DNA of 64,000 nucleotides from Rhyzopertha dominica. Lineage: Eukaryota; Arthropoda; Insecta; Coleoptera; Bostrichidae. This document shows positions 11,991 through 25,723 of the stretch, piece after piece. The notes beneath the pieces were generated by a model. It was not told the DNA's origin, searched no databases, and was given only the letters and a program-made list of their open reading frames with translations. Positions within the stretch are counted from its first letter, which is position 1. Every line of letters begins with the position of its first letter. The stretch is from the NCBI GenBank assembly GCA_025024175.1, contig QCXZ01000064.1:18538001-18602000 (forward strand), given 5' to 3'. The position numbers and the translations under genes were made by a program.

Positions 11991-13159
11991 AACAGAAAAG
12001 AATAAGAGAACCTCTTCGAATGTGGGTATATTCACTTGTCGAGCGGGCTCTGCTAAATACATTGGGAAGATGAAGTGTACAACAAAATAAATAATGATAA
12101 TATTAATAAATAGTAGTTGTTACAATTAAATTAGACAAGTTTTCGATAAGGAAATAGAAGTACAATTTAGTTAAACAATTAGCCATGTGTATGTATATGC
12201 ATAAGTTGTCGTTTGTTCTTAAATAAAAGATCCAAAACTACCAGACCCCGAGAAAAATAACAGGATCGCTAAGCGATCGATAGAGAAATCTACTTAATGA
12301 GCTATGATATAACATAACAAATAGAAACTTTGACGTGAACCTAATTTATCAGTATGAGTGTTCATTAATTGAATATAAAGCCGCCACCGGAAAGTCCCTT
12401 GCTCTGGGATCTCAAAAATCAACTCACAATTTGTGTGAAGCAGAGCTGTACTACTAATTAGAAATTCGGGATTTCAAAATAGCTTCACAATAAAATCTTG
12501 TTAATATCAAACGAGATGTGATATAACCTGCTCAGGTGTGTTTTATTTGTACTTTTTTGTCAAATGTATATTAATTATTCTATCGAAATAAAGATAACAC
12601 TCCCGTACTGGTAATTACTAGCTACATTTTTGCCTCTTGGTAGCGACATTAGCTTTAGTCCTATTTAGCAATCCCGATTATCTAATTTGAATGTGGTAAT
12701 GACCCTGTCGATGATGCTAGCCCTTTTTTCTAAAGAAACAACTTCTAAAGTTGCATTATTTTGTTAGCAAAGTGATGCCGAGAAGTGCACATGTCGTAGT
12801 AAATAATATATGCAGTTTATGCGACATTACATTACATAATGTAATAATAATTAAGTATAAGCACCTCTAATAGTAAAAATAATTATGGGTTAGCTGTATC
12901 TTCGACGCACCCATAATTTAATGTGGTTATGTCCGATATATTGTAGAAAAACTTATATGGATTTTTTAATTCAAAAGTAGTTCTCAATGTTTACAATTTA
13001 TTATTTACTGTAATACTAGCAACCTAACATTTATGTGAAAACCAATCGCGCTTATAGTTCTTTCTTGTACCTCATACGCGTTATTATGGTGCTAGTTTCT
13101 ATAGATCATCCGTCACCTATGGACACAGCTATTGCGGAAACGTTTCCAGAGTCTAAGAT
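11991..13159. other. AT-rich DNA, nothing recognised
   Basis: No gene, element boundary or array could be supported in this stretch. Confidence 0.5.
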
Positions 13160-13575
13160 CTACTAAGGAACTAGTTCTTCAGCCGGACCGAGACCTAAGG
13201 AACTAGTTCCCTTTAAATAACTAAACGTCCCACCTTTAATTCTCGACACTTAATGCTGAACCAATCAAAAATTAGACACCTATTGTCACCACTGTCCTTA
13301 TAGTCACTCTATGACGACCGGTATAAAAGTTCGTAACGCACAGGCGTCAGAATAATTTGAAAAGCGGTGAACGGTGATGCAAGTGGACAAGGCAATACAA
13401 GTGTTACAAAAAGATTTACAATCCCTATAGTGAAGTATAGTGCTGTAAATAGTAGTTAATTGAGTTATGAGTATTATATTAGTAGTGAATTGACTTAGTG
13501 ATGTTTGAATTGAGTGCGTTTAGGTATTTGTGTGTAAATTAAACAATCAAATCAGAAATCCAGAATTTATAGAAC
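13160..13575 (+). mobile_element. LTR-like relic 1 (promoter and 3' half)
   Basis: Upstream are two direct copies of CTAAGGAACTAGTTC, 32 bp apart (13163 and 13195), whose core GGAACTAGTTCC is a perfect palindrome in the second copy. A TATA box (GGTATAAAAG) lies at about 13320. About 200 bp later the sequence ends in AAATTAAACAATCAAATCAGAAATCC, resembling the 3' ends of the two LTR-like segments at 14048 and 21728. The layout (paired enhancer motif, TATA, short R/U5) is that of a solo LTR. The 5' boundary is not defined and there is no adjacent coding region. Confidence 0.4.
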
Positions 13576-14047
13576 TATTATTTCGTACAAATTTGTCTAT
13601 ATAAAATTAACTATATGACAATATCTCAGCAATTATTTATAAAAAATCCACTTAGAAATCATTTTCGTTCCTTCTCTCATTTACTCTACGTTCATTCAAC
13701 AACCGGAATTTAATGAACGCAAAAAGCTCATGTGCCTTTCCCAATATTATGTTAGATCGTCATTAATCTTTAATTCGGTGGACTGCTGCAATCAAGTATT
13801 ATGCAAGGCATTGAGGATGAAGATAATGCAGAAATTAAACATATGGACGCAGTAAATAGTTGGTTAACAGCTATTATATGAATATTTTCAGAATCCTTTA
13901 CTTACTGACCCAAGTTTATCAAAACCGAAATAACACTAAACCTGCCTAACTTAAATCTTACTTTATAATTTGTTGGAGCATTCGCTAGATATTTTGTGTA
14001 AACTAGGCTAGAAAGGGTATAGAATGTACGTGAGTTTGAAAAAGTAT

Positions 14048-14457
14048 TGTTGCATGCTAGCGGAATCAGCGCCATCTGTGATGGTATTAGTAGGACACTG
14101 TAAGTAGTGATCCTAGCGACAGACAGATGGCGGGCAATGTCGAGACTCTCCAGAGAATTCTATCAATGGAATCTTCCCGCAATTTCGATATCGTCTAGAA
14201 GGTGTCCTTTCTGAAATTTTTGATCGGGGTATAAATAGCCCGACGAATAATGTGCGGGCAGTTCTTAATTCGAATAGCGGTTATCAAGTGAGCGGGAGGC
14301 TTAGTAAAACAGTTATTTTTAGTGCTAGCGTGTTGAGTATTGTGAATTAGCAGTGTTAAAGCAGTACTGTTTTGAACTAGTTATGTTCAGACTTAGCGTA
14401 TTTGGTAAAAGTGTTTTAAATAAAGAAAGTTAGTCAGAAGTCCGCATTAGTCATAAC
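14048..14457 (+). mobile_element. LTR-like relic 2 (solo LTR)
   Basis: Begins TGTTGCATGCTAGCGG followed by AATCAGCGCCATCTGTGATGG. The same start, slightly changed, occurs at 21728, and both then share AGGACACTG...TAGTGATCCT and an ACAGATGG block. It has a TATA box (GGGTATAAATAGCCCG, 14228-14241) and, about 190 bp downstream, TTTTAAATAAAGAAAGTTAGTCAGAAGTCCGCA, which matches the tail of the copy at 22.6 kb. Such TGTTRCG starts are typical of insect BEL/Pao LTRs, but no internal region is present, so the class is inferred. Confidence 0.5.
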
Positions 14458-17400
14458 TATATGCATTATGCTGTAAATTACAACTTAGCAACAAACAAAT
14501 TACTTAAAGAACCACAAGTGTGTCTCGCCAGAAACTATAGTTATATTGCTGATTATTTTGTTAAAAAATACTGCATTAAGTCAAATGACGAATAAATGAG
14601 AAAAGTAGAGAAAATATTACGGGTTACTGGCTGTCAACTGATTTTAAAATGATAAGGTATATCATTGGAAATGTTAGTCAGCCAAACGCTTTCTGATAGC
14701 ATTCCGTTGCACATGGACAAAACTAGGAAGGGTCAAAGTGGGATCGGATACAAGGCTTAACAGACGGCACCTGTACTGTATCCCACTATCTGAGTTTACT
14801 AAAAAAGCCCATTGTTATACAATATATAAGAGAGAAATCGGCATTTAAAATCAAAAATATCATATACTTCACTTAACAGTAGGCGCATGAAAAGCTGCCA
14901 ACAATATTTAATAAATCATAGGTCTATACTAAGATACCGCTTTTCTCTCGTGCGATTTTCTGTATATTTTCGTCGGCAATTCAACCTCTGCAAAAAGAGT
15001 GCAATCTGACGACCAGACAAAGACCAACGAGAAGAGAAACGAGGTGCGTCGAGAGAGCGGTTAATTATTAAGGTTGTTCGATTGGTTAAGTGCTTACTAA
15101 GCACACTGTCTGCTCCGTTTATTACCTGCGTGCATGAGAATTGATGCCTGTGCGATTTTCTCCCTCTGTAGGGCCTTACTAAAAGATTAATACTTCGCTG
15201 CAAACTTCTACTCTGGAGATTGAAAAAGCGAAAGCGATGAATAGGCAAAGGGAAGCAGAGGTAGCAAAAACAATGAAGACTGATCGGAATTCAGTGATGG
15301 AGCAGTACAGACTGAACCAAACCAATTAAACACATGCAAAAAATATCGATTTAACGTTTTATCTAATCGACTTTTCTTCATTTGAATATCTAAAATGTTA
15401 ATCAAAGTTTTTATTGTACTGTATATCAGATTACTGTAAGAACGTGTCCAAACTTCTCAGCTTCACGTCTCCGCTATAATTCTCGAAGTAAGCTACTCGA
15501 TCATCATCTCTGGCAGTCCCTTCTGATTACCTCCTAAACCCCGCCGCTGTTAGAATAATTTTATTAGGGACGGTTATCGCTCATCTCACCCCTGATTCCG
15601 CTGACCAGGCAAGAGTATGAAGACGGAGATAGCAATCGAATACAGAGTAGGACATACGGTTGGCCACAGTATCAACTGAGATGTTTATCATGTTAGTCGG
15701 CATAACACGCCAATATCTGCACTGGGCTCATGCAGTGACTTTTCTATTTGATGAAAACAAAAAAGTTTAGATAAATGTTGATGCAATTTGCGAACTGCTA
15801 ATTATCCTACTGAGTCACATAGTCTGCTTAGTTACGATAACACTTTTATATGGAAATGCATCACGAAGAAAATGTCAGTTAAGACCATTAGGTTAGGGAC
15901 ATAATTTCTGTCCCACTTGTAACTAAATGATTTTCCATTTCTGTAAGCAGTCTATGAATCTTGCAATCTTTTGAAGGATTCTAAGGAGAATCTAAGCCAT
16001 CATTAGTGTGAACATTGAATTTTTCTTTTGTTTCATTTTTTCAGTCGTTTCGATATTACATATATTATTATGATATTATGATAAAATTTTGTTATCATGC
16101 ATTCTCTATGATTAAATGAACTCATTGTCTATATGTTAATTAGAGTGTGTTTTATCGTGTTGTTGAACCTTCCGTTCATTTGACTATACTTGCTTTATTT
16201 TCTGATTAGTTTTTGTGCGCTCATCATATCTATCCCTCTTCATTATTAAAAAATATCTCTGTAAAACTGAGTATATACTTTCAAGTTAATTTTGTGTACG
16301 ATTTTGAAAGTATGTACCTATCGGATTTCTTTTTGTTATTAGCTGAGCTTTAAACGATACAAGTGTGCATAAGCTAAATTCAGTATTACATGAGAGCCAT
16401 TTATGATAACATTGTATCGGTTGTTAGACCAGGACATAGAACGAACATAATAGAATTTTAGTGAATAGACAAGCTTTATAAAAATAGCATTTCTGAAATT
16501 GTCAGCACCTGTGCAATCATATTCAGAAAATTATATTGCCTTTTTACCAAGCACCTAGTTTTATATGCTGAGTACTTGCACATATGTATTTCTTCAATAT
16601 TTCCGCAGTAAAACTGCTATTTCTTTTTAACCACGGCACGATTTAGGCTATACGCTATGGCTTTGAGTATACATATTGATGTATAGGTATTAAACGTGGG
16701 CACTTATATACAATCAGAGATAAAACACAAATTTGTCGACTGCATTGATTGATAATAAACTGTATTCGGAAAAATTATAGATAGGTATTACCTATTCCGA
16801 AATGTACGGTCGGCTTTACGGATAATGAGACCGTTTGATCTGGGTGCGTGGCGGGCTGCGTCTCAGTATACATGAAACCCACTGTACCACATATAATTAT
16901 AGATGTAATTGACGTTTGCCTAATTAGCTCTAAACAGACTAGTTCACTAGTTCATGAGTTGGATAATATCAATCGATGGCGTAAATAATGTAACGGTAAA
17001 CAAACTAATAGCATTGCGTGATTGACTGCAAATCTTTTAATATTAAACCTGCTTATCGTACCGATATATATTTTATTAATCTTCTACTACATTTAGTAAA
17101 ATATTTCAGTAAAAAAATGCATACTTATCAAATAAATGAACAGCCTCCAACTCTTATAATCACATTGGCAATGTAACCCTGATTAACTGAATGAAAATGT
17201 TTCAAAATTTAATTTTGAGCAATTAGCCTATGATCCATGACGAAGTAACCATTCCATAGGGATATAGTAGCGGATTCGCTGATGGCCTGCTAGATCATTA
17301 ATATCATTACGCGGTAGCAAGCGGCGTGTTTATCGCGTTCGTATGTCCAGCAGTGACTTTAATTAACGGCTGCTCTCCCAGAGGACGCTGTAGCGCTGCC

Positions 17401-18436
17401 CACCTTTCTTGATTACGTTATTCTCCAGTGAGGTATCCGCAATATCCAGCGATTGTGGGCGAGGTTTCAAACATCCCAGGGAATTACAGTGTGAAGAAGT
17501 CAAAATCTGTCTGGTATTTATAAGAATTATTAATTTTGAAGCTGTTATGCTGCACTATCAGTTTAAACGTGATGATACAATCTTCTGCTTAAGAAATAAT
17601 CATGAAGGCTGTTACGTGTCAAATTAACCCTAAAAGTAGAACACACTTACCGTTACAAACACTTTATTTATCAATTGTTTACAATTTTTCTTATTCACGG
17701 CCTTCATGTATCCACCTACTGAGAAAAGGGAATTAACAAATATATAAAAAAGGACAGGTGGCAACCTACGGGCAGACTGTCAGTATCGGGCTGACGACGG
17801 AGTGTGAGCAAGTGAAAAGCAAATACCCTACATTAGTGTATACGTTGGTCATTTTGCTGCGGCACATCAAGGTCCTGGATGTAAACAAGTGCTGCTCTTT
17901 GTGTATGATAGTAGGCATCACAAACCGAAATTACATTTAGTGCAATATATTCTTGAGAAACAAATTAAAATAAATGCTGTGAAGCTTAGATGTTTCTCCT
18001 TCGTCACAATGAGAACATTCAAGGCCCAACACATTACCATTTTTAACAACTGACAAACAAGGTATAAATTGTAATGTTGTTTGGGTACCTTTTCCACAAG
18101 TACAGCGTCAGTTGATTAGTTGGGTTATTATTTCGAAACTGCATTATTTTGATTGTTAATTTTCGTTACCGACAACATAGTGCTCCATCATAGGTGTGCG
18201 ATTGTCGTGGACTTTTGAGAGAGCTTCTCTTTTTGCAAAATTAGTATTAATAAATGCAAGGTTAAGATAATATTCCTTTCATCTATCCTTCACATCTTGA
18301 CTTTAAAAAAATTAAGCGAGGTTTGCTCCTTGGCTTACCGAGATTTGCTCTCTCTGATTTTCTGGACATATCTTGTGGCTGGATAGTTATAAGATACGTC
18401 CATTTCACTTCACCTTATGTTTCTTACATAATAAAA
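14458..18436. other. Unannotated stretch, mildly GC-richer near 15.0-15.7 kb
   Basis: No gene or element recognised. Minus-strand open frames at 14916-15405 overlap and lack recognisable domains. The segments near 14.93-15.3 and 15.45-15.68 kb are a little GC-richer than the flanks and unique within the window. Confidence 0.4.
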
Positions 18437-18640
18437 CTGCCGTAACAATTGTTTTGAGTTTAAGTTTTCTGATCGCTCGGATGATTAATTGATTTAATAA
18501 TTTCATGTGGTGCATTGTAAAATCTGTAGATATTTGTATACATTGTAAATCTGCCAAAATAATTGTTTTGAATTTAAGTATTATAACCGCTCTGATATTT
18601 AACGGATTTCATAATTTGGTTTTGCACGTACTGTTGGTCG
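18437..18640 (+). repeat. Diverged tandem duplication, period 114 bp
   Basis: The block from CTGCCGTAACAATTGTTTTG (18437) is followed by a diverged copy from CTGCCAAAATAATTGTTTTG (18551). Both run on through TTTAAGT...CGCTC(G/T)GAT...GATTT.ATAATTT. A short extra echo, CATTGTAAA(A)TCTG, closes the first copy. This is an old local duplication. Confidence 0.65.
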
Positions 18641-20839
18641 CCGATGTAGTGTTTCTTTCTTTAAAAATTTGCAAAATAGGCAGTTTTTACAAGAGTGAAA
18701 ATATTCAAGAAAATGAGTAAACGTTCCTGTTAAAAATAATATAATCGCATTACTAGCCTTGAGAGAGTTAAAAAATGCCAGGCGATGAGGATGGTTTTAA
18801 CCGTTATACAAACTTTTTGGTATTATTTGATTGCAAAAAGTATAGCAATCCTCTAAAATGTACTATTGTCAAATATGTCATTAAATTTGTTTCGTGCATT
18901 TTTGAAAAGCGTACAAAAGTGTGACTTTATAAGTAAACTTTGAACTCTTCTTACGGAAAGATGGTACAATTTGTTATGTATACCAATTGGTTCTAATACT
19001 TTTTACCCCTACAACACGAGGTAGCCCTGTATCCCAGCAATTTTGGTAAACCTTGTATATTTAACCTCTCCTTTGGGGACGTTTATTCTTGTTTATGCCA
19101 GTAGGAGCATATTCTGAATCATACTATAACTTTCAGCATTTGTTCAAAATTGTTTAGGCATACAGATCGCTCTTGTCTACATGCATTTCCAATANGAGCA
19201 TTNTAGTNACACATCACGTCAATTCTTTATTTTTTCTTTTTAAGTTTTTTTTTTTAGACAACACTAGTTATTTAATAACCACTCCTAGAGTATTGAGATA
19301 TTTGTACAATAGAAATTTTGTGATTTTTAAATGATATGATGGTTATCTGTATGCCATACTGTACCTTAGATTTCATAATACGATTATGTGGTTTGGATGT
19401 ACCACTATCTTCGCCTCATTTATAAATCTTATTTTATCTAATCTGGTAAGGGTTGAAGCCAAAGTGGTATCACCTAAACTAAACCTATCTTGCGCCCAAT
19501 AACAATAATTCACACAAAAGAAGTGAAAGTAATAGAAACACAATTTTAACTAAAACGTCTATAAAACCTTAGCGACCTCCGCCATTCTCCACTGAGCCTG
19601 GCTGAGCCCTAGTCTAAACAGCTAAACTCGCAGCAAAAATTCTTGGCACCCACCTGCGGAGCAACCTTTAGATAGGTAAAAGTAATATACAATTGAAATA
19701 AAAGTTTACGGTGAATATAGTTGCAGTGGGCAGCACATTAAACAACTTAGTGTTGAAGTGTTAAAACTGTATATTAAATACATTGTGTGCATATTTTGGT
19801 GGATTAGATTATTTGGTGACTGATATTTAAAAATGACTAAGTTAGACTAGGACTATCTTATTAAGGATGATTTAGAATGGGAAATGGAAATAAGATGTAT
19901 ACGCAGTGTTGGAACTAACAGAAAAATGATTAGAGTTTTGAGAGGTCTTGTTTCTTCTAGAATTGGCACAGCTAGTCATTTTGCGAAATAAAAAGAAACG
20001 CAAAAAATGTGTGAGATCTGTGTACAACCAGGTTTTGTTTTTCGCCAACTGCAAACTCCCTTAACTAGAGTAAGCCAACAACGAAGACCAGAGGTTAAAC
20101 TTATGAACGTTCTTAAGCGTTTGCAGCCATCGTAACATTCTTTAAGATACTACTAGTTGAAATACCAAAAAGTAAATTTTAAAATGTATATTATTAAATC
20201 AATTTGTTAAGACCCAGATGATTTTCGCTCTTTTTGGAGTCACATGTATAAGGACAGAATCAATTCGTTAGAGTGTAGAGAGGCGTTAGTTACGCATTCA
20301 ACAAGGTATAGCTTTGAAAAGGAATTTAATAATGTTGCTAATATTCTCAAATAGGTATGACGTTTAGTGTTGGGACAAGTAATTCACCAAAGGCACCTCT
20401 GATTAAAACGGTCTAGTTTAAAGCTTGTAAATACAGAACTTTAGTTAAGATGCCATATATCTATCATGCTACCTAGTATTCCTGGTGTTGAATTCAAACG
20501 ATGACGTCAAGCACGGAATAATGATTATTTAATTGTCAGATAAAAAATCACTATGCTAATGTGATAAGGGAATATGTCTGAGCAACTTAATTTCAAGTAA
20601 GTTGTAACATTATATTTTAGAAGATTTGATCAGTTATTGTGTAAGTCTGACAACCTCAATGTGTTTCAAGCTGTAGACATATATCTGACAAAATAAGCCC
20701 TTTAAGGGATTTTTTGGCAGTTGAAATTGATCGCTAATACCTACGCTGAACGACATAGCCTGTTACTCCCTTTGTACGTATTCATTGTTTGATACGTTCA
20801 CGTTCAGTATCCCCTATAATTTTAATTTTATTTTCGCGT
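18641..20839. other. AT-rich DNA, nothing recognised
   Basis: No gene, element or array. Three ambiguous bases cluster at 19195, 19203 and 19208. Confidence 0.5.
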
Positions 20840-21300
20840 GAACAGGCACCGATTTCTACCATAATTCCGATGATTTATCAGGACGCATCCAAATATCGTT
20901 CGCTGCTTTAAAATTTGCTATTGGCCCCTATAAATATGGTCCCGTTCTGCACACACATTCAATGCACCGGGAATAACGGCACTGTAAATAGCGACATTGC
21001 ATTTATCATTTTAAATTCTGTTACGTTCGTCCCTAAAATCAAATATGGGCTGGCAGATTGTAACCAGCATCAATGTATTTCCATTGTGAGCCGGATTTAC
21101 GCGCTTTTTGCTCGTGTATCTGGTACGCGGCGGCCATTTGGCGGTGGTGCATGCTTCCAAGATGAATGGCGGCGATAAAAAGCTGTGCAACAATGACTCA
21201 TCGCATTCTTAGGGTGCTAGAGGAAGCGCCGGCTATGTAAGACCGAGGCATACCGACTGGCATCAGCATTCTTGCTGCACGCTATGCTTTGCGCTCGTGT
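20840..21300. promoter_or_regulatory. GC-richer, unique-looking island
   Basis: Compositionally distinct from its flanks, with motif-like blocks CCCCTATAAATATGG (SRF/MEF2-like, about 20926), CATTTATCATTTTAAATTC, TGGCGGCGATAAAAAGC and AATGACTCATCGC (AP-1 core TGACTCA). The overlapping open frames (87 codons plus, 60 codons minus) have no recognisable domain. It is a candidate regulatory element by composition and motif content only. Confidence 0.25.
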
Positions 21301-21727
21301 GGGTTTAAAACAGACAGTTTTACATGCGTTGCAAGCCATTCGAGATAAGACAATGTGAACATTATCTGCGGCTACGTTTTGAAGTGCCAAGAAAGGATGA
21401 AGATTCCCAAAATCATCTTGATACCGCTACATATTATGCACCGTAAAAGCTTTAATCCTAAGGTGTAACTTACTTGGCATTTGTTGAACTGTTTGTCATG
21501 ATGTGTTTGAATGAGGTGGCGATTCTTTGCTGCTGACAGTAGTCAATGCAACCTTCACTTCGAATATATTGCTTTTAAAACATTTAAATTGCCTTTGACT
21601 AATTATATTATTCATGGCCAACTGGGATCCAACAACAGCTTACCTCAAGCCTAATATTTAATGAATTTTAATTAATTTTCGAAATGAAACGCTCATTGTG
21701 TCTATATTTGGAACATTTATAAAATAC

Positions 21728-22680
21728 TGTTACGCATCAGCGGATAGTGTGACGCTATCAGCGCCTTCTATGGACCAGCACTGTAAGCATGCAGATGTGT
21801 TGTTAATAGGACACTGCAATCAATTAGGTAGTGATCCTGTGATCCTAGTAACACAGATGGTGAGGGAATGTAAAATATAGTAAAGTCCCTAGGCAGATGA
21901 TGTACCGCGNAATTCATAATGCTAGAGTTAGAGAGAGAAATAATTTTTTGGGACCCAATATGGCGGATAGTTTAAATGTCAACAAGGTGACAGCTGACCT
22001 GAAAGTTTTCTTAGTGAAATAGTGCGATCTAGCAGTAATGAGATGATGATAATAAGACACCATTTCCTGAAATAAAAGTTGTAGGTAGGTGTGCTATTCT
22101 GTAAACCTTATTCTTTACAAAAAAAAAGAAAGCCAACTAAATAGCAAGTTCTTAAAAAATTCGACCATTGCAAACCTAATATAATATTTATAATATACAT
22201 ATAGCATATAAGTTTATCAAATTAGAAAATGTAATACCTTCAAAATTGTATTTTCGTTATTCACTTTCAAACTCACACGGCATACAAATAAAACTAAACA
22301 ATAATTGTTTTACATAATGGATTCAAATTTGGCGGTCAAATGCGGTACTTTATCTAACTAGAGACTTTATAGCTTAGAGAAGTCTAGAAATGTCTAGAAA
22401 GGTGGGGTATGCATAAGCTACCCTATATAAAGCGCGGGCTAGCGCATGTACGTAAGTCTAAAATCTGAAAAAAAATACTGAAGTCTGATTCTAACAGAGC
22501 GAACGGGGTGTTTTTAGNGTTTTATGTGCTNGTGAGTGCAGAATGGTGTTCTGAATAGTATAGTTTACTGATTTAGTAGTGTTACAAAAGTTGTGTTTTG
22601 AATTCATTGTCTTTAGATTTAGTTATTTCCATAGAACGTTTAAATAAAGGAAGTCAGATCCGCAGTTTTCGAATCCGTAC
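21728..22680 (+). mobile_element. LTR-like relic 3, apparently interrupted
   Basis: Starts TGTTACGCATCAGCGG and shares the first roughly 150 bp with the LTR-like segment at 14048. The matching second half (TATA box CCCTATATAAAGCGCGGGC at about 22421, then GTTTAAATAAAGGAAGTCAGATCCGCAG at about 22642) appears only after about 480 bp of unrelated sequence from about 21885 to 22360. The simplest reading is one LTR with an inserted or rearranged middle. Isolated ambiguous bases occur at 21910, 22518 and 22531. Confidence 0.45.
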
Positions 22681-25523
22681 TCCTAAAAATATAGGTACTC
22701 CTTTATTCCCTACTACATACAGAGCATGTAAAATACTATTGAGAGTGTAAAATACCTTGCATTACACAGAAATAATAAAATTTCATTTGTCAGATTGTGA
22801 CATGATAAAAGCTGACATCGACTAAATGTATAATTTACTAAACTGTTAAGCAATAATTATTTAAGCGGTGAATTGATATCTAAATATGGATCACCATCAT
22901 TTGAAGTGCAGTTTTTTTTACTTTTGTCAAATAGGAGCAAGACTTTCTGTTATATTTAGCGCGCTTATTAGTCTTGCGCCTTACTAGACCAAACACACTA
23001 CGAGTCTGTTGACATGTGTACGGTAGCCCCAATAAATTATTCCGTACCTCAGCTGAGAGAATACAAACGCCATGAAGCTGGCTCCAGGAGACATGGTTCG
23101 CCAGATTACCCTAAGGGCATCGTAGAATACAGCAAACTTATATACTAGGTCAACCACGTGTCTTTTCAGGAAAGAGACTCATCCACCTGTACTCGCGTGG
23201 TAATTCTATGAGAAGCGATTCATCTTTAATGCTCATCAGCATTGTGTATAAACCATGCCAACGGTTTTTCTATAGGGATAGTTGAAGCCTGTTTTGTAGA
23301 GCCAACTTACGAATCGAGCCAAGGACTCTATAATTTGTATTCTGAGTGTATCGCACCAGTGACACATCATCTACGTACAATGCAGTGGGATCTACGGTCC
23401 CTAGGTAGATCGTTAGTAGTGTAGTAGGTTAGGTAACTAACATCGATAATTGTGGATTTTTTCACTCGCACCTTCCAAGCTGAGAATATTGACTGTTCAG
23501 ATTTGTCCTAAGTCGAAACGCATTGCGCTAAATTCGTTTGATAAGAATCTAATAATTTATGAGACAATCCTCTGAAATCGACGCTCTTCATTTTAACTAA
23601 AAGATTTTCATTGTCAACGCCGCCCGGTTAAATTCTCCTCTGTTTTCTGTTCGTTAGTTTTCTTACTAGATTTCACGTAGCTTTTATGTATTTGCTGCTT
23701 TACTTATATACTGAACATTTTATCTTGCCATTACCCTTGCTATTACCTTTAGATTCTTGACTTTTCCCTGAGATCTGCTGTTTACTTACCGTTGCTCGTC
23801 CTCTTTTTATTCTGTGTGAACATGACTCGTTAAATTTTGATGTGATGTATGCTGGAGACAGCGATATTTCAGATTTTGTACATCTTTCAGATAATTATAT
23901 TGCTACCAGATTTTGCTTCCATGTTTTTTATTGAATGTGGAGTAATCCGATTGCTCATTTGTTGCGATTTTCTCCATTTGACCCCAGGCATAACGGCATT
24001 CTCTAACAGTACTCCACCATTTTGGCTATGATGATCGGAGAGTGCAGATGAATAACAACCTCAGCATCGTAGATGTCGGTTAATATATTATTAAGTTACC
24101 ATTGAAGGAGTAGATATTGTCCCTTTTTTGTTACCTAGGATTTAAGGAAAACTACATACATTAACTAAAGGTGTATTTCATGAGCTACTTGCGTACAATG
24201 TAGATGACAAAAATGTGTATTAGTAGGATACTGAGCCAAATGTAAGCAGAAATCGCTCTGCTTGCAGCTACTGCATGATGGGCTACTTGCACAAAAAAAA
24301 TTAATGGGCTTAATTTAATCATCATGGTTATATAATAGTGTGTGCAAAATATTTTTGATCTATCATCATTAATACATTATTTATATTTTGTTGTAGTGCA
24401 TAAATGCGCGATGCTGAAACCACGCTGAAACGCTGTGACGTCACAATTGTGTAAATATAATAAATAAAAAGATGAACGCGGCACCCCGTGTCTGTTGCTC
24501 GTATTGCTTATGTGCTTTCTGTTTTTGTCTAATGAACATGTTAATTAATCTTGTAAACACGCTGTACCACTGGTCCATTATACCTCAATGCAAAAGTACT
24601 ATCATTGATATCCGCGAAAAGCGAACAAAAAATGCGAAAGTTGGATAAAAACCGTGAGACGTTAACGAACTCGGTTAAGCAAAAGTAATGTCGTTTGCGA
24701 AGAGATTATTTTTTTATTTTATAGATATAAGGTGATCTCCATTGCTTGGAAACGTTTAGCAGCCAAATTTTGTTGTTTTGTAGTTTTATACCTGAACGTA
24801 GGTGGTAGCACTTGGTTTTTTTTACGTTTTAGTACCTAATCATTGTTGTTATCATTATTGTCACAAATATAGTTATATGCAAATAAATACTTATTTTTTG
24901 ATAAGAGTAAAACTGTTGCTTTGTTACAGTTGAAAGTGTATAATTATGTACATATTAATTATAAATTATTTATGAGAATATAGGACAATTTTTGTGAATA
25001 GAAGTTCTAATTGATCGGTACAAATTTTTTTATCAAAATTACGAAGTGTTCCGTTTATCGGTAGTGTTTTGTAATATTTTAAATCTATTTTCATTAAACG
25101 ATTTACGGAAACAGAATGTTTGAAAAAGCGTGATAAACTCATGTTATTTAATGTTTTTCACTGAAAATACACGTGGAACCTCTATAACTAATATCACACT
25201 TTTCGCAATTAATTTCATACATCCTATCCTGCAATTTATGTGTATGTCCGTCTTTACTGTTTACTGACAAGCTTTAGGGTACTAGTATGTTCCGGACATA
25301 TGCGATGTTAACAATGCAATTTGATGTCAACATCATGGTAGCTCTCCCTTTCAGCTGTGTAAAAGGAATACATACTGCATAATGTAAAGTTATACATAAT
25401 AATTTTATAAACGCTACGTGCTTAGAAAGTCAAGTCAATGGTTTTAGTAACTTATTAGATGTGCTGTAAATTTATTCAGTACTTCATTCATTTATGTTAG
25501 ACGAATAGATTATTTACAAAAGT
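22681..25523. other. Unannotated AT-rich stretch
   Basis: No gene recognised. At 24410-24500 a GC-richer stretch with AATAAATAAAAAGATGAACGC followed by GGCACCCCGTGTCTGTTGC looks like the 3' end of a retroelement LTR, but no partner was found in the window. Confidence 0.4.
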
Positions 25524-25723
25524 ATTCCTATTAGGGATGCCGCGGATCCACTTTTTGAAAATACCGGATAACGCGTACTCGGTCAAAATTTTAAGCCGGA
25601 TACCGGATAACCTGGTACCCGGTACCCGTTACCCGGTCACGAGACGGACCGAACGCGATCGAACAAAATTCTGAACGTGCACCGACAGGCGACAAGTATT
25701 ATTAGTGCAATAGTAAAAGAATA

